A DNA stretch of 14,998 nt from Nitrososphaerota archaeon (GTDB lineage Archaea; Thermoproteota; Nitrososphaeria; Nitrososphaerales; Nitrososphaeraceae): positions 1 through 14,998 of the forward strand of contig VBPR01000189.1 in NCBI GenBank assembly GCA_005877345.1. The letters are read 5' to 3'. The position numbers and the translations under genes were made by a program. Every line of letters begins with the position of its first letter. Within the stretch, counting starts at the first letter, position 1. Positions 1 to 7,004 of the stretch are shown here, piece by piece. The notes beneath the pieces were generated by a model. The model worked only from the letters and a program-made list of their open reading frames with translations, had not been told where the DNA came from and ran no database searches.

Positions 1-15
1 TATGGTCGTAAATGA
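1..15 (+). CDS. Possible 3' end of an upstream gene overlapping arfA
   Basis: Reading from base 1, four sense codons (Tyr-Gly-Arg-Lys) are followed by TGA at 13-15. This stop overlaps the arfA ATG at 12-14 in the ATGA arrangement typical of translationally coupled genes. The next two genes of the cluster also overlap or abut, so a further cluster member ending here is plausible. Only four residues are visible, so no function can be given, and the open frame may be chance. Confidence 0.35.
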   Translation, partial: YGRK

Positions 16-800
16 CAATTCAAATTACCATTATAAAGATAGAAGGCTATGGTCCATGGACACTAAAGTTGGGAAGCGACAGAGAAGCACAATTACAGAT
101 ATTTCAAGCAAAGTTATATTGCGATTTGCAAAAAATGTTCTCTAAAAGGGATGCCATTATTTACTTTAATAGATTTGATGAGCTAATTGCGATTACTAAT
201 GGACTATCTTTGGAGGATCATCTATCAATTGAACGGGAAATTAATGATTTGCATAAGGACCTAAATATATCGATGTCTATCGGAACAGGTACAACTCCAC
301 TGGATGCAAATATTGCGGCGTATCATTCACGCAAAAATAACAGCTTGTTAAATAAAAGCAGGTTGATATATGTAAATGATCAAGTTCATTCATTATATAA
401 TAATTCAAATGAATTATCTTCAGGTATGTTCGCTCAGATTATACATCTCGATATAGATAATTCTAATAAAGTTAGTAACATACTGTCTCCGTATGAAATT
501 ACAACAAGGATAATGAAAATATTTTCTAGTCTTATTGAATTATTTATTGAACAAAAATCCATGGCTTTTTTTCTTGGTGGTGACAACTTTATGGTTATCT
601 CTAATACCGTAACAAAAGATAAAGTTTCTCTAATAATTAGTAAAATCTATGAAAGTCAAAACATCAAACTAAACTGCGGGATTGGGGTTGCACGTACTGG
701 TAGGAAAGCAGTACAAGCTGCAACTGAAGCCTTAGATACAATTCGTAATTTAAGAGATCAAGGAAAAATTCAACATATATTCGAAATAAAATGGATGTAA
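12..800 (+). CDS. arfA: GTP cyclohydrolase III (archaeal riboflavin/F420 pathway)
   Basis: Family role: ArfA opens GTP to the formylamino-pyrimidinone FAPy, the first step of archaeal riboflavin and deazaflavin synthesis in the cytosol. The 262-residue length fits the roughly 265-residue family represented by the Methanocaldococcus jannaschii enzyme. The N-terminus (IQITIIKIEGYGPWT, residues 3-17) matches the family start. Two related cyclase-like halves are visible: one around RFDELIAITNG (54-64), the other with HLDIDN (145-150) and a GGDNF motif (189-193), the family's version of GGDEF. GIGVARTG (223-230) lies in the conserved C-terminal part. The ATG at 12 begins exactly at the conserved N-terminus. 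The 3' end overlaps the following deaminase gene by 10 bases, which implies co-translation. No truncation or frameshift is seen. Confidence 0.93.
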   Translation: MTIQITIIKIEGYGPWTLKLGSDREAQLQIFQAKLYCDLQKMFSKRDAIIYFNRFDELIAITNGLSLEDHLSIEREINDLHKDLNISMSIGTGTTPLDANIAAYHSRKNNSLLNKSRLIYVNDQVHSLYNNSNELSSGMFAQIIHLDIDNSNKVSNILSPYEITTRIMKIFSSLIELFIEQKSMAFFLGGDNFMVISNTVTKDKVSLIISKIYESQNIKLNCGIGVARTGRKAVQAATEALDTIRNLRDQGKIQHIFEIKWM

Positions 801-2023
801 TTATTAGGAACATTAGTCTATTTTTTGGAGAAAATCTCGATTATATAGATAAAGGGCACATAATCATTAACAGGGGAAAAATAAAACGTGTTGGCAGTGG
901 AGATTATGAAGGAGGATATGATTACCCGATTTATGAAGGAGAAGGTATTCTTGCATGCCCTGGATTTATTAATGCTCACACTCATATTGGTGATTCTTTT
1001 GGAAAGGATATAGGTATTGATTCATCCTTTGAAACTAGAATTCATCCAATTCATGGTATCAAAAATAACATTTTACAAAAGAGCGAGAGAAAACATCTAA
1101 TCAATTTTATGAGAAGTTCTGCGATATCTATGATGAGAAAAGGTGTAGTAGTATTTGCAGATTTCAGAGAAGGCGGATTACAAGGAATAGATCAAATTAA
1201 AGAAGCGACATCAGGATTATCTATCAAAAGTATCATCTTAGGTAGACCAGATTACTACTACGATATTTCGCAAGATTTTTACAAAAATCGACAATTTACA
1301 CCGGACATAATAAAATTGATTTGTAACATTCTGAATTTCACTGATGGGTTAGGCATCAGTGGAGCAAACGAAAATACTGACAGTTCATTAAACCAATATA
1401 GAGAAATAATTCAGAAAAAATCTTTGAAAAAAAAATACCTAATAGGAATTCATGCTTCTGAATCACTTGAAACAGAAAAAAAGTCAATTACAGTAACGGG
1501 GAAAAGCGAAGTGCAAAGAATAATCGGAAACCTTTCACCAAACTTTATCGTTCATTTAACAAATGCATCTGATATGGACATCAAACTTGTTGCAAAGAAA
1601 AAAATTGGGATTGTCGTTTGTCCAAGAGCAAATGGTACGTTGGGAGTGGGAATACCAAAGATTGCCAAGATGCTAAGCTATGGATGTTGTATTGGCATTG
1701 GAACAGACAACGTTATGATTAATTCACCAGATATGTTTCGTGAATTAGATTATATCTGGAAACTAACCAGAACACTGGAGGATAAGCCAGTTCCTCCAAG
1801 AGAAATCTTAAAAATGGCGACTGTCAATGGGGCAAAAATTCTTGGCATTAATTCTGGGGCTATAGTAACCGGTAGATCTGCAGATATGATTTTTATCGAC
1901 AAGAATAATTTGGATATTTCACCGATGCATGACCCATATACTTCTATAGTACATAGAGCAAATCCAAATACGATACTCAATGTTATGATAGATGGTAAAT
2001 TTGTCGATGGGGACATAATTTAA
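791..2023 (+). CDS. Amidohydrolase-superfamily deaminase in the riboflavin cluster
   Basis: This 410-residue protein belongs to the ATZ/TRZ and cytosine-deaminase branch of the metal-dependent amidohydrolases, whose members hydrolytically deaminate purine or pyrimidine-like rings. Visible metal ligands and motifs are HTH in NAHTHIGDS (His63, His65), His221 with Glu224 in HASES, His255 in VHL, CPRAN (277-281) and GTD ending at Asp306. An N-terminal beta-strand region and a C-terminal GRSADMIFID segment (361-370) supply the usual flanking domain. All catalytic positions expected for a deaminase are present. The gene starts inside arfA and its stop directly abuts arfC. I infer that it acts on a riboflavin-pathway pyrimidine, possibly as the archaeal deaminase after ArfC. 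Alternatives are S-adenosylhomocysteine or 5'-deoxyadenosine deaminase, or a formamide hydrolase replacing ArfB. The family call is firm; the substrate is not. Confidence 0.88.
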   Translation: MDVIIRNISLFFGENLDYIDKGHIIINRGKIKRVGSGDYEGGYDYPIYEGEGILACPGFINAHTHIGDSFGKDIGIDSSFETRIHPIHGIKNNILQKSERKHLINFMRSSAISMMRKGVVVFADFREGGLQGIDQIKEATSGLSIKSIILGRPDYYYDISQDFYKNRQFTPDIIKLICNILNFTDGLGISGANENTDSSLNQYREIIQKKSLKKKYLIGIHASESLETEKKSITVTGKSEVQRIIGNLSPNFIVHLTNASDMDIKLVAKKKIGIVVCPRANGTLGVGIPKIAKMLSYGCCIGIGTDNVMINSPDMFRELDYIWKLTRTLEDKPVPPREILKMATVNGAKILGINSGAIVTGRSADMIFIDKNNLDISPMHDPYTSIVHRANPNTILNVMIDGKFVDGDII

Positions 2024-2674
2024 TTGTATGTAATCTTAAATGCTGCGATGTCAATAGATGGTAAGATTTCTACTAGAAAGAACGATTCGGCAATTTCATC
2101 TAAACTAGATTTGGTACGGGTTCACAAGTTAAGATCAACAGTTGATGGTATTGTGATAGGAATATCCACAGTGTTGGAGGATGATCCTATGTTAAATGTA
2201 AGGTATTCAACCACAAGGACGAAGCATCCGACAAGAATCATAATTGATTCAAAAGCAAGAATTCCATTAAATTCACGTATTGTTGAATCATCAAACAAAA
2301 TTCAAACCATCATAGCTGTAACACATAATGCTTCCCCAAGGAAAATTAAACAAATACAAAGCAAAGGGGCACAAGTATTAGTGTATGGAAATGGAAGAGT
2401 TAATCTTAGAAAACTATTCCAACAATTAGAAAAAATGGGCCTTAAAAAAATAATTGTTGAGGGAGGTGGAGAAATAAACTGGTCTGTATTGAAATTAGGT
2501 CTTGTCAACGAATTAGTTGTGACAATATCGCCAGTAGTTATTGGTGGGAGAGATGCAAAAACATTGGTTGAAGGCAAGGGATTTACAAATATATGTGGTG
2601 GGATTAAAATGAAACTATCAAACAAAATAATACAAAATAAAAATGAGATTGTTTTATTTTATAAACTACGATGA
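2024..2674 (+). CDS. arfC: 2,5-diamino-6-(ribosylamino)pyrimidinone 5'-phosphate reductase
   Basis: ArfC reduces the ribosylamino pyrimidinone phosphate to the ribitylamino form with NAD(P)H, in the archaeal order where reduction precedes deamination. The 216-residue length fits a stand-alone RibD C-terminal (DHFR-fold) reductase. Motifs seen are NAAMSIDGKIS (6-16), VDGIVIGISTVLEDDP (40-55), VEGGGEIN (145-152) and ISPVVIGG (168-175). No zinc-dependent deaminase domain is fused, unlike bacterial RibD, so deamination must come from another protein. Translation starts at TTG 2024, immediately after the preceding stop. The family N-terminus (YVILNAAMS) begins at residue 2, and the next in-frame ATG (residue 9) would cut into it. 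A GGGG run at 2009-2012 could act as a weak Shine-Dalgarno site. The 3' end overlaps convergent tfe by 9 bases. Confidence 0.92.
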   Translation: MYVILNAAMSIDGKISTRKNDSAISSKLDLVRVHKLRSTVDGIVIGISTVLEDDPMLNVRYSTTRTKHPTRIIIDSKARIPLNSRIVESSNKIQTIIAVTHNASPRKIKQIQSKGAQVLVYGNGRVNLRKLFQQLEKMGLKKIIVEGGGEINWSVLKLGLVNELVVTISPVVIGGRDAKTLVEGKGFTNICGGIKMKLSNKIIQNKNEIVLFYKLR

Positions 2675-3196
2675 ACTTTCATCTTTTGAACTAATATCCA
2701 GCAAAATCTGCTCTATTTTGTATCTTAGGGCATCTTTAACCTTCTCATTATTTACCATGTTTAGTGGATTTTTGCAGTTTGGACATTTGAAGAACAGCTC
2801 CATTGCGTAATCAAATTTTATTCTTGGACAACCTGTATTTCCACAATGATAAAATTCCGAAGATTCTTCATATTCCAAGCGTTTCTGAAGTCTATCCAAA
2901 ATCTTTTTTTTCTGATTTTCAATAAAATTTTCTGCTTGATCTCTTTTTGCTCTCCATCGATACACAAACCAACCTTTTTTTTCATCCTTAACTCTAATGC
3001 CAGTAATTAAGGCCTTACCAAACATGTCATACAGTACCTTCCTTATTATATTAATCCGCATACCTGTAGCACCCGCTATCTCTTCGTCGGTAGCATCTTC
3101 AGTATTCAACAACGCCCTTGCGACTTTATGATATTCTTCTCCACCTATGAGATTGGCTATCTTAACAAATGGGTCTTCACTGTCAGTTGAATGCAT
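2666..3196 (-). CDS. tfe: Transcription initiation factor E, alpha subunit (TFE)
   Basis: TFE binds the RNA polymerase clamp and the TBP/TFB-promoter complex and helps open the promoter; it is related to eukaryotic TFIIE-alpha. The 176-residue protein has the family layout: an N-terminal winged helix (about residues 10-85, with EEIAGATGMRINIIRKVLY at 38-56), a charged linker helix (about 86-112) and a zinc ribbon with Cys118, Cys123, Cys138 and Cys141. A short acidic Ser-rich tail ends the protein. The ATG at 3196 is preceded by a well-placed TATA box, giving an almost leaderless mRNA. The gene is a single unit; its 3' end overlaps that of arfC by 9 bases in the convergent direction. Length and zinc ligands are complete. 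Confidence 0.92.
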   Translation of the reverse strand: MHSTDSEDPFVKIANLIGGEEYHKVARALLNTEDATDEEIAGATGMRINIIRKVLYDMFGKALITGIRVKDEKKGWFVYRWRAKRDQAENFIENQKKKILDRLQKRLEYEESSEFYHCGNTGCPRIKFDYAMELFFKCPNCKNPLNMVNNEKVKDALRYKIEQILLDISSKDESSS

Positions 3197-3502
3197 CCAA
3201 GTAATTATAGGTCTTTTTTAGTTATATATTTACCGTCAATGCGAAAATAATTAAATTTTTGGAAAGAACAAGTAATAATGAAATAGTTCGATAAAGTTGA
3301 TTATTCTTGCGTTATTCAATCATAATTTGACATATATATTCAAAATCAAAGATGAAGCCGATTATTTCTAATTTGACAAACTACAGATTTAATTTTATAA
3401 GTAAATTATGGAAATTTGTAGAATAAACTTAAATTTATTCCAACTTTTGGCACTAGCATGATATTAGTAATTTAAAATCAAATACCAATATATAATATTT
3501 AA
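3197..3502. other. AT-rich gap between the PNPOx-like gene and tfe
   Basis: This 306-base gap holds the tfe promoter at its right end and the 3' flank of the minus-strand PNPOx-like gene at its left end. The longest start-to-stop frame I found by eye is about 24 codons near 3351. I see no convincing gene, RNA or repeat. Confidence 0.6.
3221..3232 (-). promoter_or_regulatory. TATA box of tfe
   Basis: On the minus strand this reads TAAATATATAAC. It lies about 30 bases before the tfe ATG at 3196, so transcription should start only a few bases ahead of the start codon. An archaeal TATA box of this kind binds TBP. Confidence 0.6.
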
Positions 3503-4180
3503 TTACATATTAGGTTCTTTAATTATGCTAAGATCTCCGTTATTCATGATCTCGATTCCCATGATTTTGAGTATTTTACTGGCATCGTCTTCTGGCTCCC
3601 TTTGAATAATATTTCTTGCCATTTTTAGTCTGTATCTTGGTATCCAATGTTGTCCTATCTTATACTTCCCACGAATTTGGTCTGGTACAACCTTCAAAAC
3701 CGTTACCTCCCTAACTGAACCCATCTTCGAGGATAGTGACTCATAGCCTCCTTCTTTTTGATATTTTTTCATTAAAGCGTTTAAAGCGTTTGCCTTTTCA
3801 TCTGGATCTTGGACAATAGCAGCATTTCCTTTGATCACGACGCTAATATACAATGTGTCTGCCTGAGAAGCATCGGTCGGATGAAAATAATATGATGGTA
3901 AAAAACAAACATAAGAATCAACTTCAAATCCAACCTTCGAGTTTCTTTTGATATTTTCTATTTTCTCTCCAATTGGATGAGAGTGCATATATACTGTACC
4001 AATATTTTTATTATCTGATTGAGTATCAATTAAGTCATTCTTAACATAAACAAAATTCATTGGTATTATTTGTGGATAACCTTGTTCATCAATCGATGCA
4101 ACTCTACCAACTCTTTGTTCATTTAGAAAGCTAATCATATTAGATAAGGATTTTATTTCCAACTTTGGTATTAGCTGCAT
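3503..4180 (-). CDS. PNPOx-like FMN-binding protein (pyridoxamine 5'-phosphate oxidase-related)
   Basis: This 225-residue protein has a split-barrel flavin-binding fold of the pyridoxamine-phosphate-oxidase-like group. Supporting segments are VGRVASIDEQGYPQIIPMNF (24-43), typical of the first barrel strands, and VYMHSHPIGEKIENIKRN (63-80) followed by SKVGFEVDSY (81-90). In this group the latter region contacts FMN and packs the dimer. A basic stretch (GKYKIGQHWIPRYRLKMAR, 171-189) and an unassigned C-terminal tail follow. Members include nitroimidazole-resistance-like and haem- or F420/FMN-linked redox proteins, so the substrate cannot be named. It is probably cytosolic. A TATA-like element 28 bases upstream supports the ATG at 4180 and a nearly leaderless mRNA. 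No operon partner is visible. Confidence 0.78.
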   Translation of the reverse strand: MQLIPKLEIKSLSNMISFLNEQRVGRVASIDEQGYPQIIPMNFVYVKNDLIDTQSDNKNIGTVYMHSHPIGEKIENIKRNSKVGFEVDSYVCFLPSYYFHPTDASQADTLYISVVIKGNAAIVQDPDEKANALNALMKKYQKEGGYESLSSKMGSVREVTVLKVVPDQIRGKYKIGQHWIPRYRLKMARNIIQREPEDDASKILKIMGIEIMNNGDLSIIKEPNM

Positions 4181-4202
4181 ATCTAGATTTGTGCTCTAGT
4201 GG

Positions 4203-4214
4203 TATAATTAAATT
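4203..4214 (-). promoter_or_regulatory. TATA box of the PNPOx-like gene
   Basis: The minus strand reads AATTTAATTATA, centred about 28 bases before the start codon at 4180. The position fits archaeal TBP binding with a nearly leaderless transcript. The surrounding DNA is AT-rich, so chance similarity is possible. Confidence 0.5.
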
Positions 4215-4241
4215 ACTAAATTTAATCTACTCATTCCACTG

Positions 4242-4698
4242 TGTGAGCTAAATTTATCCGAAAATTTTTTAATCATGTCTCAAAGAATTCAAGAAATTAC
4301 AAATAAAGAAAAACTACCTCTCAAAATAATACGACTTGATGTAAAGGAGGATGAATCTATCAGAATAGCTATCCAAAAGATAATTTCTGACTCAGGAGGA
4401 ATTGATATTCTAATAAATAATGCCGGTTATGTTATGTTTGGTCCTATTGAAGAGATTTCCATTAAAGAAATTAAGGAACAATTTGAAACCAATTTTTTTG
4501 GAACAATCAGACCTATCTTCTAGTGATCAAGTTGCGAACACCATCCTCCATGCAGTGAATTCTAGAGATCCTGATATGCGATATGTAATTGGAAATGATG
4601 CCACAAATTCCATTCATATGAGAAACTCATTATCTGACAGAGAATTCATGAAGCGGATTAAAGATGGTGTGTTTCATGGTAAGGGATTTGCAAGGTAA
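4242..4698 (+). pseudogene. Decayed short-chain dehydrogenase/reductase (SDR)
   Basis: Two adjacent frames carry successive parts of one classical SDR. The first (ATG 4275 to stop 4521-4523) has RLDVKEDESI, the ILINNAGY motif (residues 46-52 from 4275) and QFETNFFGT (69-77). The same frame also reads SDR-like upstream, from about 4242 (CELNLSENFLIMSQRIQEI). The second, in the +1 frame from about 4513, has DQVANTILHAVNS and MRYVIGNDA, typical of SDR C-termini, and ends at 4698. The N-terminal TGxxxGIG cofactor motif is missing. The stretch of roughly 100 residues carrying the catalytic Ser and YxxxK is gone at the junction near 4503-4525. The gene therefore cannot make an active enzyme. The PNPOx-like gene's promoter now occupies the place of the lost 5' end. 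Short peptides might still be translated, but a function is unlikely. Confidence 0.85.
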
Positions 4699-4710
4699 AA
4701 GGTCATCAAA

Positions 4711-5448
4711 TTAGTGTTCTTTTTCTAGATATTTACGGACGCCCGTCATTATGGGGTCAAGGTATCTAGATAACGAAATTGACAAAAGAGCGATTCCAGC
4801 ACCTAATAATGCACCGCCTATCACATCAAAGAAATAATGGTCACCAACATAAATTCTGGATATACAAACAAGTGCTGCCTCACATGTCAGTATTATAGAA
4901 AATGCTAACTCTTTTTCCCTTCGAAATAGTATAATTAGTGTCAGTGCCCCCGCAGCAACGATAGAAGCGTGACCCGATGGATATGCAAAATCTGTTTTCT
5001 CAGGGTTATGAATTTCCAGTCTTTCCACTGGCGGACGGTTTCTTTCGAATAAATTCTTAAATAATGTGTTTAGTGGAATTATAATCAAAAATGAAATGAC
5101 GATAATTACAGCAATTTTTTTTCCTTTCCAACCTGCAAAAATACTCATAAACACAATCACAGCCAACCACACTATTTCTCTGCCATACATTGACATTAAA
5201 ATCATAAAATCATCTGTAAGATTAGAGCCAGATTTATAGATAAGTGATGAGATTGATTCATCGACGGCAATAATAGATGGAACTTGGTATCCGAATTTGG
5301 GAGAAACCACAACACCCATTATTATGAATACCGCAATGCACATAATTGTCATGATTACATATTTCAACACAACACCATAATATGAGATACAATATATTTC
5401 ATGATATTGCATACACTTCAAAATTAGTGTGGTTATGTCCCATTTCAT
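4711..5448 (-). CDS. PAP2-family membrane phosphatase
   Basis: PAP2 enzymes remove phosphate from lipid phosphates or isoprenyl diphosphates at the membrane; in archaea this may serve lipid-carrier recycling. All three signature motifs are present: Lys131 to RP (138-139) in KNLFERNRPP, PSGH (157-160), and SR (197-198) with His204 and Asp208 in SRIYVGDHYFFD. His160 and His204 are the expected phosphate-transfer and activating histidines. About six hydrophobic segments are visible (near 33-49, 92-106, 110-128, 160-175, 181-196, 208-227). The first 32 residues are unlike the family and Met-rich. Internal starts at residue 13 or 33 are credible, the latter just before the first membrane helix. 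The substrate cannot be read from sequence. The gene converges on the decayed SDR and has no visible partner. Confidence 0.87.
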   Translation of the reverse strand: MKWDITTLILKCMQYHEIYCISYYGVVLKYVIMTIMCIAVFIIMGVVVSPKFGYQVPSIIAVDESISSLIYKSGSNLTDDFMILMSMYGREIVWLAVIVFMSIFAGWKGKKIAVIIVISFLIIIPLNTLFKNLFERNRPPVERLEIHNPEKTDFAYPSGHASIVAAGALTLIILFRREKELAFSIILTCEAALVCISRIYVGDHYFFDVIGGALLGAGIALLSISLSRYLDPIMTGVRKYLEKEH

Positions 5449-5767
5449 GTTCTCGTTCGCATTCTTTGCTATCTTCTGTTCGAATTAGCATACATCCGGT
5501 CTTTACCTGATTCCAATAAATATTATCACCATCTCTATACTATTTGCAACATTGTAATTTTTCTATTCTCTTGTCATTATCTACGATGTTACTAATTACA
5601 ATTGGTTGTAGTTTGTTACCAATATAGGAACGTCACTAGCAATCTTTTTGGTTAGGTAGCCAGTTGATAAAAGTAATCATAAATAAATTTTTTATCTAAT
5701 CCGATGCTGTTATACAAGGAAACATTTAACAAAATGTTCAAATTCCCTCATATCATACTTCAAACTA
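5449..5767. other. Gap between the PAP2 gene and a small zinc-finger gene
   Basis: This 319-base AT-rich gap between divergent genes must hold their promoters. The only candidate I see is ATAAATAAA-like sequence at about 5679-5689 for the rightward gene. I found no RNA gene or longer frame. Confidence 0.45.
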
Positions 5768-5887
5768 ATGAAAAAGTGTACTCGATGTAATATCTATTCT
5801 AAGATAACTTATTCTTGTGATCATACAAATAACTTAGATATGTGCCCAGAATGTTATCAGGAAGTTCATTGGAAGTTAACTAATTAA
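5768..5887 (+). CDS. Small Cys-rich putative zinc-finger protein, 39 aa
   Basis: ATG at 5768 opens 39 codons ending in TAA at 5885-5887. The spacing of metal ligands is strong evidence of a real protein: CxxC at residues 4-7, Cys17 and His19, then CxxC at 26-29, followed by YQEVHWKLTN with His34. This gives two treble-clef or zinc-ribbon-like half sites in a compact peptide. It could bind RNA or protein, or act as a small regulator; nothing in the sequence decides this. It stands alone on the + strand between minus-strand genes. I do not recognise a named family. Confidence 0.6.
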   Translation: MKKCTRCNIYSKITYSCDHTNNLDMCPECYQEVHWKLTN

Positions 5888-5942
5888 TGTTATAGCATCT
5901 CGGATCGGAGGGCGCCTAAGGAAATTCGATGATGAGTTATTA

Positions 5943-6245
5943 TTACCTTTTATTTACTATAGCCAAAAAGAATAGCACTAAAATAGAAAGTGCCATAGAA
6001 GGCAATATAATGTCAGTAAAGGGATTGTCTAATGGTATGCTATGCTCTAAATACTCATAAAATAGAAAAATACCAAATAGAAGAAATGCTATAATGGCAT
6101 ATAGCAGTTTTCTCAAATGTGTGTTCCGATAGGCAGATATCGACAAAGCAATTAGTATAGCAGCGAAGATTGTACCGACAACATATAGGAGACTCTCAAC
6201 CAAATCAAAAAGTCCATTTTCAGGAAAAAGTTCCAAAATATTCAC
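5943..6245 (-). CDS. Small integral membrane protein, 100 aa
   Basis: The protein is almost entirely hydrophobic, with three predicted membrane helices at about residues 14-37, 46-64 and 78-97. A polar amphipathic N-terminus (MNILELFPENGLFDLVES) and a short basic end (VNKR) flank them, and a charged loop (EYLEHSIPLDNPFTD) lies between helices two and three. No catalytic motif or metal site is visible and I do not recognise a family. The start lies 5 bases after the stop of the winged-helix regulator, so the two are almost certainly co-transcribed. By analogy with archaeal regulator-plus-membrane-protein pairs, it may be the regulator's target, sensor or partner; this is inference. Confidence 0.72.
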   Translation of the reverse strand: MNILELFPENGLFDLVESLLYVVGTIFAAILIALSISAYRNTHLRKLLYAIIAFLLFGIFLFYEYLEHSIPLDNPFTDIILPSMALSILVLFFLAIVNKR

Positions 6246-6250
6246 AACAG

Positions 6251-6757
6251 TTAGTTATTTTCGTCAGATAGTGACAGGAAGATTTCAACCAGTCTATTGC
6301 TCCATTTATTCCAGAGATTTGGATGGTGAGTCTTTAACAATTCCACTATGTATCTAGAATCAATCGAATCATCACATAGCTTGTATCTCTTGTATTTTCC
6401 TTCCCTAACTTCATCTATTAAATTTAAATCAATCAATCGCCTAACGTGCCAATTTACAGAGGGTGCAGATATTCCTAATCTTTTTACAATATCCGTTTGT
6501 GTAGGATATTTTTGTTCAATAATAAACATAATAATCTCTCTTGGTGTTTCTTGGTTTAATACCCGGAACAGTAACTTTTCATGATCTTGATAGGCTCCTG
6601 ACTGAAAATGTAGTTTGTACAGGCCTTCTCTAGTAGAGGTTATCTTCCCGCTTTTTTGAAGCTGATAAGCATGATATTGAACAGATCCCATCGATAAGGA
6701 CAACTCATTTCTTATCTGCCGAAGATAACACCCAGGGTTTTTTTGAATAAAAGTCAA
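6251..6757 (-). CDS. Tandem winged-helix transcriptional regulator, 5' end uncertain
   Basis: Two winged-helix DNA-binding domains are visible. The first (about residues 1-50) contains CYLRQIRNELSLSMGSVQYH (10-29); the second (about 72-127) contains TQTDIVKRLGISAPSVNWHV (86-105) and the basic wing EGKYKRYKL (119-127). The pattern resembles archaeal ArsR/MarR-like double-HTH proteins. No metal or ligand site is evident. A three-helix membrane protein follows 5 bases later. The only start in the open frame is TTG 6757, yet it truncates helix one of the first domain: the same frame reads STKERIL directly upstream. Further upstream it passes a TGA at 6803-6805 and reaches ATG at 6824-6826, placed as expected from the TATA box. 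The gene may therefore carry a nonsense codon, or may start at TTG from a long leader. Confidence 0.75.
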   Translation of the reverse strand: MTFIQKNPGCYLRQIRNELSLSMGSVQYHAYQLQKSGKITSTREGLYKLHFQSGAYQDHEKLLFRVLNQETPREIIMFIIEQKYPTQTDIVKRLGISAPSVNWHVRRLIDLNLIDEVREGKYKRYKLCDDSIDSRYIVELLKTHHPNLWNKWSNRLVEIFLSLSDENN

Positions 6758-6855
6758 TATCCTCTCCTTGGTTGAGTTTGATTTATCTTGTATTAATCCA
6801 ATTCACCCCATTAATTGTAATAACATAACAGGCTGACTGTCTGTAAGTTGATTCT

Positions 6856-6866
6856 AGTATTTAATT
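6856..6866 (-). promoter_or_regulatory. TATA box upstream of the winged-helix operon
   Basis: The minus strand reads AATTAAATACT, a good archaeal TATA match. Transcription would start near 6831-6835. This is just ahead of an in-frame ATG at 6826, but about 75 bases before the TTG at 6757 that begins the uninterrupted frame. Confidence 0.55.
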
Positions 6867-7004
6867 CATTCAGTACAAACCACAAACTGAGTCGAGCCTT
6901 GACTCCCATAAATAACGGTTATAGACTTGTATCATATTCCCTATTAGATTTCAATAGCCATTTACCCCAGGATCAGTTCTAATTCTCCCACTATAGTGAC
7001 GTGG

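Noticed and set aside
5895..5930. Local GC-rich patch with GGCGCC, considered as a tRNA or RNA fragment
   Set aside because: No cloverleaf, no proper T-loop sequence and no long stem; it is too short for an RNA gene.
6889..6905. GAGTC-7-GACTC inverted repeat upstream of the winged-helix promoter
   Set aside because: Five-base arms are common by chance and there is no second copy nearby.
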